Shown here piece by piece: positions 23,024 to 29,700 of a DNA stretch of 64,000 nt. Source of the stretch: a virus. Location: the IMG/VR virus record IMGVR_UViG_3300042892_001857, positions 32,472 to 96,471 of that record. One strand, 5' to 3'. The notes under the pieces are model-generated. The model saw nothing but the letters and a program-made list of their open reading frames with translations. It was not told the origin of the DNA and did not search any database. How positions within the stretch are numbered: the stretch's first letter is position 1; each line of letters opens with the position of its first letter. Both the position numbers and the translations under genes were made by a program.

Positions 23024-23923
23024 CTATTTCATTGTATAAAAATGATTATCTATATCACCTCTTAAATCAGCAACATCGGCATCACCCGTTAGTTTTATTA
23101 TTTTAACCTTACCATATAGTCTACCCCCATTTAAGTTGTGGTATAGTTTTACGGCATCTTGCCACGCATCAGCATCAAGACATATAATTATATTCCCATT
23201 TGCCTTCTCATATAATGTATTAAGTAACAACTCCGACATATGTTTTCCCAACATAGCAATACTATTTGGTAGGAAGATAGCATCAAACGCTCCTTCACAA
23301 AGATAGATATCGGCATTCCAATTAATTGTACTTTCAAAGAAGATTATCTCATCTTTTGCCGCCTCCGGGTTCTTATACTTAGCACGACTATTTGGGTCCC
23401 AACTTCGGGCGATAAAATAGTTTAATTCGTCCTTACTATCATAAGAAGGAATTATTATCCTACCCGAGAACGCACCCCTATCACAGAATCCAATTCCATA
23501 TTTCTCAACAATCTTATCTGTAATACCACGTTGGGTTAAGTAATTATATGCCTGACGACGAACCGGATAAACTAAACTACTATCTTTGAATTTGGTAAAT
23601 CCATCAGGTAGTTTTAGTTTGTCAACACGTTTCTCTTTTGGTTTGTGATTTTCCGGTTGAAGTAGGTTGTAGATTTTTTTCTGTTTCTTATTACCAAAAG
23701 TATCTATAAGTTTTCCAAGAGGTCCTTTGGTATTGTTTTCATCCCCACAACTCCAACACTTGTAGACGTGTTCAAAGTAGTTCACCTCCATATTTCCCTT
23801 ATGTTGGTCTTCATCGCATATTGGACAGTCAAAAGATATCTGACCCTTTGACTCATAGTGAAGTTTCTCATCCCCTAAGATATCGTGTAATATCTCCAAT
23901 AAAATTTCCGCATCATCTGACAT
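23024..23923 (-). CDS. DNA primase with zinc finger and TOPRIM domain (T4 gp61-like)
   Basis: A 299-residue primase that would make RNA primers for the DnaB-type helicase encoded at 60270. An N-terminal zinc-binding domain has CPICDEDQH (C33, C36, H41) and KCWSCG (C56, C59). A linker follows, and a TOPRIM domain contains YLCEGAFDAI (E210) and CLDADAWQ (D250, D252). Length is close to T4 gp61 and far shorter than bacterial DnaG, lacking the helicase-binding C-terminal domain. The promoter's -7 element ends only 4 bases before the ATG, so the messenger may be leaderless. It heads the SbcD-SbcC operon. Confidence 0.9.
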   Translation of the reverse strand: MSDDAEILLEILHDILGDEKLHYESKGQISFDCPICDEDQHKGNMEVNYFEHVYKCWSCGDENNTKGPLGKLIDTFGNKKQKKIYNLLQPENHKPKEKRVDKLKLPDGFTKFKDSSLVYPVRRQAYNYLTQRGITDKIVEKYGIGFCDRGAFSGRIIIPSYDSKDELNYFIARSWDPNSRAKYKNPEAAKDEIIFFESTINWNADIYLCEGAFDAIFLPNSIAMLGKHMSELLLNTLYEKANGNIIICLDADAWQDAVKLYHNLNGGRLYGKVKIIKLTGDADVADLRGDIDNHFYTMK

Positions 23924-23927
23924 ACAG

Positions 23928-23958
23928 CAAAGATACGAATAAAATTATTATTATCAAA
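23928..23958 (-). promoter_or_regulatory. Bacteroidetes-type promoter (TTTG-N19-TATCTTTG) for the primase operon
   Basis: Minus-strand TTTG (23958-23955), 19 bases, TATCTTTG (23935-23928), then CTGT and the ATG at 23923. With the usual 3-7 base distance from the -7 element to the start site, transcription would begin at or just inside the start codon. Confidence 0.72.
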
Positions 23959-24010
23959 ACTTTATTAGTTTTTTAATCCCCCTATATTTATGATAATAAC
24001 TTTTAAGCAA

Positions 24011-24232
24011 ATGCCAACGAATATTTTAATTAACGACATATCAGGAGCAACACCGTTCAATGTCTATCTATGTGACCAAACAAACGTCACTTGCGTTTAT
24101 ATTGATACAATCCCCGCATTGTCGTTACCATACGATTTTCAGGTCCCATCAATAATGGAAAATCAACCATCATATAATTTAAAAGTTGTCGATAATAATG
24201 GTTGCGTATCAATCTCAAATATCTTAATTTAA
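24011..24232 (+). CDS. Small fibre/surface protein, 73 aa
   Basis: I start this gene at 24011 (MPTNILINDISG) because the N-terminus then aligns with that of the gene at 27516 ([11 protein letters not shown]), sharing the pattern PxxVYxCD and a beta-strand ending in GCxxxN. The upstream ATG at 23990 overlaps the leader motif TATTTATG (23985-23992). The protein is a single small beta domain, apparently the N-terminal module found at the head of several genes in this island. It opens the plus-strand fibre operon and is probably a virion-attachment or fibre-connector piece. Confidence 0.65.
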   Translation: MPTNILINDISGATPFNVYLCDQTNVTCVYIDTIPALSLPYDFQVPSIMENQPSYNLKVVDNNGCVSISNILI

Positions 24233-24233
24233 T

Positions 24234-25295
24234 ATGCCTTGTAATTCAACATACTGTATAAGCAATACCGGATTAGTAGGTGCCGACGATAATTACATTA
24301 CAGGAGGAACCTATAATGGTGACACCTATTGGTCAGGACAAACAAGTGGTTGGACCATTTATTACTCAACCGGAACAACTAGTCAATGGTGTTTATCAGA
24401 TACTTTAGGAGGACCTTGTTACTTGACAGGTAAATCACCTTGTAGTAGTCTATGTCCTGATTTATCAAGTATTTATGTTTTTAGTGGTATATGTTTAACA
24501 CCTACCCCAACACCTACACAGAATTGTGATGTGTTAGATTTTTCCGCAATGTTTAATTGTGATTTTATTCAGACACAAACACCCACACCTACCGCTAGTG
24601 TTACTCCAACTCCGACAATAACACCATCACCAACTAATTTCTGTTCAATTATTGGTATTGACGCTAGTGGATATACCTACACACCAACTCCAACACCAAC
24701 ACCTACCGTAACACCCACAATGTATTACGTAAATAATAGAAAAGCTCGATTACCTTTCTATTCATCCTTAATTGCTAGAAATTGTGACGCGTCCGGATTG
24801 GCTATCTTTACAACAATAGAAGGACAAATTATATGTCCCGGCACTCAAAAATTCCAAGATTGTTTTGATAATAAACAATATTATTACGCTAACGAAATAA
24901 CTGGTGTTCCAACGGGAACTCAATTTGAGTTATATTCGGTTTATTTAGCACTTGTATATTACAATGGTGTGAATGAATTAAAATGTGTCTCATATTATGG
25001 TTATGATTATAATCACGGAAACGATTCCATAATTCAAATTACAAACCCGGTTTCGTATGGTCTTTCAACAGAAGGTGATTGTATATACTGTCAACCAGAT
25101 ACTGTGCCAACACCTACACCAACACGAACTCCAACAATGACACCTACCCAAACAATGACAATGACACCAACACAAACGCCAACACAAACACACACACCAA
25201 CACCAACTAATACTCCAACATCAACATTACCAATTGTTTGTTTAGATAGTGGTATGTCAGGGTATTCATTTTCAAATACTGTGTGTCTTAGTTAA
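24234..25295 (+). CDS. Tail fibre/adhesin with PT-repeat linkers, 353 aa
   Basis: A 353-residue cysteine- and threonine-rich protein made of small beta-type modules joined by Pro-Thr linkers (about 87-96, 115-135, 145-160 and 290-333; for example TPTPTPTPT). The modules carry even numbers of cysteines, suggesting disulphides or metal sites in an extracellular virion protein. The start, MPCNSTYC, is nearly the same as the start of the 1,190-aa protein (MPCNLTYN) on the other strand, at DNA level too. No enzymatic motif. Likely a receptor-binding or decoration fibre with flexible spacers. It begins one base after the preceding stop codon. Confidence 0.75.
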   Translation: MPCNSTYCISNTGLVGADDNYITGGTYNGDTYWSGQTSGWTIYYSTGTTSQWCLSDTLGGPCYLTGKSPCSSLCPDLSSIYVFSGICLTPTPTPTQNCDVLDFSAMFNCDFIQTQTPTPTASVTPTPTITPSPTNFCSIIGIDASGYTYTPTPTPTPTVTPTMYYVNNRKARLPFYSSLIARNCDASGLAIFTTIEGQIICPGTQKFQDCFDNKQYYYANEITGVPTGTQFELYSVYLALVYYNGVNELKCVSYYGYDYNHGNDSIIQITNPVSYGLSTEGDCIYCQPDTVPTPTPTRTPTMTPTQTMTMTPTQTPTQTHTPTPTNTPTSTLPIVCLDSGMSGYSFSNTVCLS

Positions 25296-25300
25296 TAGTA

Positions 25301-25324
25301 ATAAAATAAAATAAAATAAAATAA
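25301..25324 (+). repeat. ATAAA pentamer repeat in a leader
   Basis: Four perfect ATAAA units plus ATAA directly before the ATG at 25326. A-rich leaders help translation in Bacteroidetes, so a slippage-prone pentamer here could tune expression of the 728-aa fibre. Confidence 0.7.
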
Positions 25325-25325
25325 T

Positions 25326-27512
25326 ATGTCATTTTCAGCATCGACTTGTTTATCATATACAGGAACAACAACTTTAACGGAACCAATATCAATTTACACT
25401 TTTAGTGATGTGTTTATTACCGCAGTTACATTAAACCAAATAACAAATTGTCCGTTAGTTTTAACAGGAATACCTGATGGGACATCAACAATAAAGTTAA
25501 AATCAGCAAACTTTTATTGTTGTGATGTTCCTCTTACTTGTAATGACTTATGTACGACGTGTGATTTATCTTTTGATTCGTATTCAACAAGTTTAATTAG
25601 TAGAATAGTTGCAGGAAATTTAACAGGGTCTTGTCAACCAAGTATTGCTCAATATAGAATAAATTGGTTTAAAAGTCCTGATTTTACAACACCTGTATTT
25701 ACATCAGGATATGGAACAGAATTTATCCCATACAATTATACACATCCATTAACCGGTGCAACCTCACCAATGACAATCGCGGGGACTTATACACCAATTA
25801 TCGATAAAATAAAATTAAACGGGTTAAATTACTCACAAACAGGTGGAACAGGATTTATTCAAGCAAACTTAGAATGTTTTAACTCCACAACCGTTGTGGT
25901 TCAAGCGTATAGATGTGATAATGGTACCGAATCCGGGGATTATACACATAGAGTTCAGTTTTCAGGAGCATCTGCGGGAGTACAACCATTAATAATGTCA
26001 TCAACTTTTGAAATTTCTGCCGCAACCACAAATTATTTTGCATGGAAATTTGCAGGTTTTACAGTTCCTGACACTCTTACATTAACATATTATGGGTCAC
26101 ACTATAGTTATAACCCAATTATTTTAGAAAAGTGGGTTGTAGGTATTAATACAGAAACCAATATTGACTTATTAACTCTCCCAAAATCAGGTAAAACACC
26201 TACTTATTTTTCAAAAGTAACGTCATTAACCTCATTAACTCGAAATACAGGTGATTATATAAAATTAGAAGTAACCCCAAATCCAAATAACAATCAAACA
26301 AATTGGGATTTTTATTTTACGTGTAAAAATACTTTTAACTGTAACATATGTGCATACGATTATTTAAACACCCCATATAAAATAAAAGCATCATCTATCA
26401 CAGGAACCACAGGTTCTTGTTCATCAATCAGTATTTCTTTTAACGTATCTGGATGTACAACAAATTCAATAGAAACTAATGATATTACACGATATCAAGC
26501 ATCAGGTTTATATAGTGTTAATAATACACAATATTATAATATATCAACAGACAATACCACACAACTACTACAAAATACTACGAGTCCATTGAAGTGGGTC
26601 TCAAATAGTTGTGGGGGAGGGTATCAAAAATACATAGAGCCACCTACTTGTTTATCACCCGCAAATACAAATACAATATCATTTCAAAAATCTAACACTG
26701 GTCCATTTGGTCAAGGGTTTGTTCAAATGAGTTTTAATAATTTAAGTGATTTTTCCGCATACTATTCATCATTTCTAAGTATTTTACCATATTCAGGAAC
26801 ACCATCAACACCTTCCCTTACAACTTATTATAGATGGTATGAATTATCAATACCGGAAAGAAGTGGTAGTCAAGTATGTGGGGATGGAACTAATATATTA
26901 AGATATCAATTTCATTATTCTAGTGTATTAACAACCGGTTTTACCTCAGGAAACTATACTATAACGATAACAATGCCAACAATAACAAATGGTATGCCAC
27001 CATATAATATTTGTGATGATAATTGTCAATCATATCACAATGGTGCAATCAATGATATTAATAATAGTTCGACCGGAACAACAAATGTTACAGCATTTAC
27101 TTCAAATACCGGTTCTAGATACTTAGACCCTTTTGGGCGTGTATTCGTCTATTACCAAAACGCACCCGTAGTTGCTTCAGCATCAACCGCTTATGGATAT
27201 TTTATGTATAGTGATTGGTTAAACACAACAATGCCGTTTTCAGGTAATACATTACCTTATACACCAATCCCCACATTATCAGCATCAACGTGTAATAATT
27301 ATACATCAGCAGGGACAAATGTTAGTTGGGGTGCCAGACAAATGTTCATGTATTATTATGACATAAAATTAACAGACCCTCTTAATGTCGAATCATATCA
27401 AATTTTGGCAAGACCAATTATTAATGGAGTGTATAGTTTGACATACGATACAGTTGCAACGGTAATTAATGGTGTTCTCCAATTACCTACAAACCCATTA
27501 TACACATATTAA
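25326..27512 (+). CDS. Large cysteine-rich tail adhesin, 728 aa (paralogue of 29701-31956)
   Basis: A 728-residue beta-rich secreted-type virion protein with no PT linker. It is paralogous to the 751-aa protein over most of its length: shared blocks are CNDLCTTCDLSFDSYS / CQTCNLGLSNYS, NLTGSCQ / FLTGSCQ, GTYTPIIDKI / GIYTPIIQKV, WDFYFTCKNTFNCNIC / WDLLITCLDNFNCNSC and a similar end with FSGNTLPYTPIPTLSAS. Cysteine pairs CxxC recur. No catalytic motif or coiled coil is seen. It is probably a distal fibre or surface-binding protein; duplication suggests alternative receptors or a heteromeric fibre. Confidence 0.75.
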   Translation: MSFSASTCLSYTGTTTLTEPISIYTFSDVFITAVTLNQITNCPLVLTGIPDGTSTIKLKSANFYCCDVPLTCNDLCTTCDLSFDSYSTSLISRIVAGNLTGSCQPSIAQYRINWFKSPDFTTPVFTSGYGTEFIPYNYTHPLTGATSPMTIAGTYTPIIDKIKLNGLNYSQTGGTGFIQANLECFNSTTVVVQAYRCDNGTESGDYTHRVQFSGASAGVQPLIMSSTFEISAATTNYFAWKFAGFTVPDTLTLTYYGSHYSYNPIILEKWVVGINTETNIDLLTLPKSGKTPTYFSKVTSLTSLTRNTGDYIKLEVTPNPNNNQTNWDFYFTCKNTFNCNICAYDYLNTPYKIKASSITGTTGSCSSISISFNVSGCTTNSIETNDITRYQASGLYSVNNTQYYNISTDNTTQLLQNTTSPLKWVSNSCGGGYQKYIEPPTCLSPANTNTISFQKSNTGPFGQGFVQMSFNNLSDFSAYYSSFLSILPYSGTPSTPSLTTYYRWYELSIPERSGSQVCGDGTNILRYQFHYSSVLTTGFTSGNYTITITMPTITNGMPPYNICDDNCQSYHNGAINDINNSSTGTTNVTAFTSNTGSRYLDPFGRVFVYYQNAPVVASASTAYGYFMYSDWLNTTMPFSGNTLPYTPIPTLSASTCNNYTSAGTNVSWGARQMFMYYYDIKLTDPLNVESYQILARPIINGVYSLTYDTVATVINGVLQLPTNPLYTY

Positions 27513-27515
27513 TTT

Positions 27516-28088
27516 ATGACATCAATAATCCTAAATAGTATCACAGGGTTAACTTACCCATACGATGTTTACGTATGTGATGTCTATGGGAATAATTGTG
27601 GATATATTGTTCAAATTAACACACCTGTACCAGCATCTGTAGAAATTGTATTACCAATTCCATTTGATATGGCACCCGCTGTCGGTATTAAAATTATAAC
27701 CTCGGATGGGTGTGAACGATTTAATATTATTAATTGTAACTCTTTATACCCAACGCCAACCCCAACAATGACTCAAACCCCAACAAACACTCTTACTCCA
27801 ACACCGACACCAACTATAACTCCAACAAACACTCTTACTCCAACACCGACACCAACTATAACTCCAACCCACACACAAACCCCAACAAACACTCTTACTC
27901 CAACACCGACACCAACTATAACTCCAACCCACACACAAACCCCAACAAACACTCTTACTCCAACACCGACACCAACTATAACTCCAACCCACACACAAAC
28001 ACCTACACCGACTCCAATATATTATTTAGAACAAGCCAACGGGTTTTACATTTTACAAGCCAATGGGTCAAAAATTATTATAACATAA
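27516..28088 (+). CDS. PT-repeat fibre protein with perfect 60-bp repeats, 190 aa
   Basis: A 190-residue protein: an N-terminal beta module (1-80) related to the one at 24011, a Pro/Thr linker (about 82-168) made of the unit [20 protein letters not shown], and a short end [20 protein letters not shown] that looks like a folded knob. The linker is encoded by perfect 60-bp DNA repeats. The layout (anchor, extendable arm, small tip) suits a length-variable fibre. PT linkers are common in extracellular proteins and may be glycosylated. Confidence 0.75.
   Translation: MTSIILNSITGLTYPYDVYVCDVYGNNCGYIVQINTPVPASVEIVLPIPFDMAPAVGIKIITSDGCERFNIINCNSLYPTPTPTMTQTPTNTLTPTPTPTITPTNTLTPTPTPTITPTHTQTPTNTLTPTPTPTITPTHTQTPTNTLTPTPTPTITPTHTQTPTPTPIYYLEQANGFYILQANGSKIIIT
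27781..28000 (+). repeat. Tandem 60-bp repeat encoding the PT linker
   Basis: One 42-bp unit (27781-27822) followed by two identical 60-bp units (27823-27882, 27883-27942) and a third matching through 28000. The absence of silent differences between units shows recent expansion; 42 and 60 are both multiples of 3, so changes in copy number keep the frame. Confidence 0.92.
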
Positions 28089-28090
28089 AC

Positions 28091-28098
28091 TATTTATA
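28091..28098 (+). promoter_or_regulatory. TATTTATA leader motif before the 212-aa gene
   Basis: Plus-strand TATTTATA followed by AATAAAAAGAT and the ATG at 28110. It is an independent occurrence on the opposite strand from most other copies, with the same orientation relative to the gene. Confidence 0.45.
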
Positions 28099-28109
28099 AA
28101 TAAAAAGAT

Positions 28110-28748
28110 ATGCCAGATTTACCAATATCAGGATTACCCGAATTAACCGCTACAACCTCAAATGCAGAATATGCTGTTGAACTTTCGGGAACAACATATA
28201 AAATAAAACAATCAACATTAACACCGTTTCCGTTGGCATATGGTTTATTTGCCCAAACAGGTGATAGCGCTACGGTATCCGCAACCACTGTCGAGACTAG
28301 TGTAATAGGACCGGGTGTTGGGACTTTGTCTGTTCCTGCAAATAGTTTCAGAGTTGGTGATTCGTTTCAAGCATCATTCGATGGCGTTTTGTCTTGCATT
28401 AACACCGCAACAATCCACGTTCACGTTAGAACAACTGGTGGGACATTACTCATTGATACAGGAGTAATAGATTTGGATACCTCAACCTCAAAGCCTTGGT
28501 TATTAACACTATATTTCACGATAAGACAAATCGGGGGAACCACCGTTGCTTCAATATCATCCGGTGGACTATTCTCCTACCTTAAAGATTCTGGACTTAC
28601 CTATGAAGGATATCCATTAAGTGAGATTAATAATACGACATTTGACACCACAATAATCAACACATTATCGGTGAATGTCCAATGGAATACCACTAATGCG
28701 GGAAATCAAATATTTTCAAGAAATTTTACACTTACTAAAATTTATTAA
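28110..28748 (+). CDS. Probable fibre/receptor-binding protein, 212 aa
   Basis: A 212-residue protein. The start ISGLPELTATTSNAEYAVEL with TTYKIKQSTL is a pattern commonly seen at the head of phage fibre or capsid-decoration proteins. The rest is beta-rich with no cysteine pairs (one Cys), unlike its neighbours, and ends in a strand FSRNFTLTKIY, as expected for a jelly-roll-like tip. Its last 4 bases overlap the end of the opposing 60-aa gene. Confidence 0.7.
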   Translation: MPDLPISGLPELTATTSNAEYAVELSGTTYKIKQSTLTPFPLAYGLFAQTGDSATVSATTVETSVIGPGVGTLSVPANSFRVGDSFQASFDGVLSCINTATIHVHVRTTGGTLLIDTGVIDLDTSTSKPWLLTLYFTIRQIGGTTVASISSGGLFSYLKDSGLTYEGYPLSEINNTTFDTTIINTLSVNVQWNTTNAGNQIFSRNFTLTKIY

Positions 28749-28927
28749 TCAATAGGTTTATTTTCTCTCTTACCTAAATTTTCATATATCCTTAGAAGTT
28801 TTAAGGATTCGTAGTAATTTTTTTCTAATCTATCAAGTTCCTTCTCAGGAACACCTTTGTCACAAGCCGTTTCGTAGACATTTTTAGCCTCAGTAACAAC
28901 ATTTGATATTGTGTCTATAAGTTTCAT
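28745..28927 (-). CDS. Small helical protein embedded in the fibre island, 60 aa
   Basis: A 60-residue protein starting at the ATG ending at 28927 (MKLIDTISNVVTEAKNVYET); an ATG at 28942 would add five residues but lies across a TATTTATA leader motif. It is charged and helical, unlike the flanking beta-rich fibre proteins, and is the only minus-strand gene between 24011 and 36309. A promoter-like TTTG-N19-GACATTTG is found 38-68 bases upstream. It converges on the 212-aa gene with a 4-base overlap. A regulator or an inserted mobile small gene is possible; function unknown. Confidence 0.65.
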   Translation of the reverse strand: MKLIDTISNVVTEAKNVYETACDKGVPEKELDRLEKNYYESLKLLRIYENLGKRENKPID

Positions 28928-28964
28928 ATCTATAAATATCAACTACCTCACCATTTATTAACAA

Positions 28965-28995
28965 CAAATGTCAATTATATTTTAATAAAATCAAA
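28965..28995 (-). promoter_or_regulatory. Promoter-like TTTG-N19-GACATTTG
   Basis: Minus-strand TTTG (28995-28992), 19 bases, GACATTTG (28972-28965): one mismatch to TAnnTTTG. It would drive the isolated minus-strand 60-aa gene, with about 35 bases of leader. Confidence 0.4.
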
Positions 28996-29003
28996 CTTTA
29001 GAT

Positions 29004-29011
29004 TATTTATA
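29004..29011 (+). promoter_or_regulatory. TATTTATA leader motif before the 220-aa gene
   Basis: Plus-strand TATTTATA followed by GTAAAATAAAAC and the ATG at 29031 (19 bases). It restarts plus-strand expression after the embedded minus-strand gene. Confidence 0.42.
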
Positions 29012-29030
29012 GTAAAATAAAACTTGTATA

Positions 29031-29693
29031 ATGATATATTACTTTACTTCTTGCTGTGATAGAACAAAGGTTTTTGGGGTTCCAAATAACTCTAACCCGT
29101 TTGTGCCTTGGAATGGTTTCACAGATACTGTTGGAACAACATACGGACTTGTTATTGGTTCATACTCAGGATGCGTAACATATAGTGGTAGTTCAAACAC
29201 CGTTATCACAAACCCGCCTATACCATTAAAAAACGTATCCTCAACTCCTCCAATATTTATTTCATATAGTTGTAATCAATGTATTATTTTATTTCCTTGT
29301 TATACACCACCCGTTGTTGTACCCCCTACAATCATAGGATATCAAAACGAATGTGGAATTGTAACAATTTTACCAATGAGTGTAGTATGTGAAAGTTCTC
29401 CACCATCAGTTTGGGGTCTCGAAGATGGCGAAGTCTCGGTATCAATATCGGGAGGAACCGCCCCATATACCGTCACTTGGTTGAATAACGGAAATGTCTC
29501 ACCAGCACTTGAAATGGTTGGAAATGGTTCATACACCGCAACTACGGTTGATTTTTATGGTGATTACACGGCAACAACAGTTTGTGAAATATTCACACCA
29601 AAAATTTGCACGTTTGGTGCTAGTATAGAAGAAACTTTTGTGGAAGAATGTCTTCCTACGGTAATGTCCGGATACACATTTGATATAACTTAA
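29031..29693 (+). CDS. Cysteine-rich surface protein with SprB-like unit, 220 aa
   Basis: A 220-residue protein. The N-terminal part holds CC and CNQC cysteine groups. A later unit, GEVSVSISGGTAPYTVTWLN (about 141-160) followed by GSYTATTVDFYGDYT, matches the SprB repeat pattern (Gly-rich turn, PYTVTWxxG, then GxYxxTxxD) found in gliding adhesins of flavobacteria. A repeated YTATTV pair is also visible. It is probably part of the fibre/adhesin set and starts a transcript of its own. The end MSGYTFDIT recalls MSGYSFSNT in the 353-aa protein. Confidence 0.7.
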   Translation: MIYYFTSCCDRTKVFGVPNNSNPFVPWNGFTDTVGTTYGLVIGSYSGCVTYSGSSNTVITNPPIPLKNVSSTPPIFISYSCNQCIILFPCYTPPVVVPPTIIGYQNECGIVTILPMSVVCESSPPSVWGLEDGEVSVSISGGTAPYTVTWLNNGNVSPALEMVGNGSYTATTVDFYGDYTATTVCEIFTPKICTFGASIEETFVEECLPTVMSGYTFDIT

Positions 29694-29700
29694 AACATAT

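Noticed and set aside
27744-27998. Minus-strand open frames rich in Trp/Cys/Ser and Gly/Val across the PT repeat
   Set aside because: They are shadows of the 60-bp repeat; low complexity, no leader, and the plus-strand frame is a convincing fibre protein.
27781-28000. Possible CRISPR array
   Set aside because: The 60-bp units are directly adjacent with no variable spacers and code for protein; no cas genes are present.
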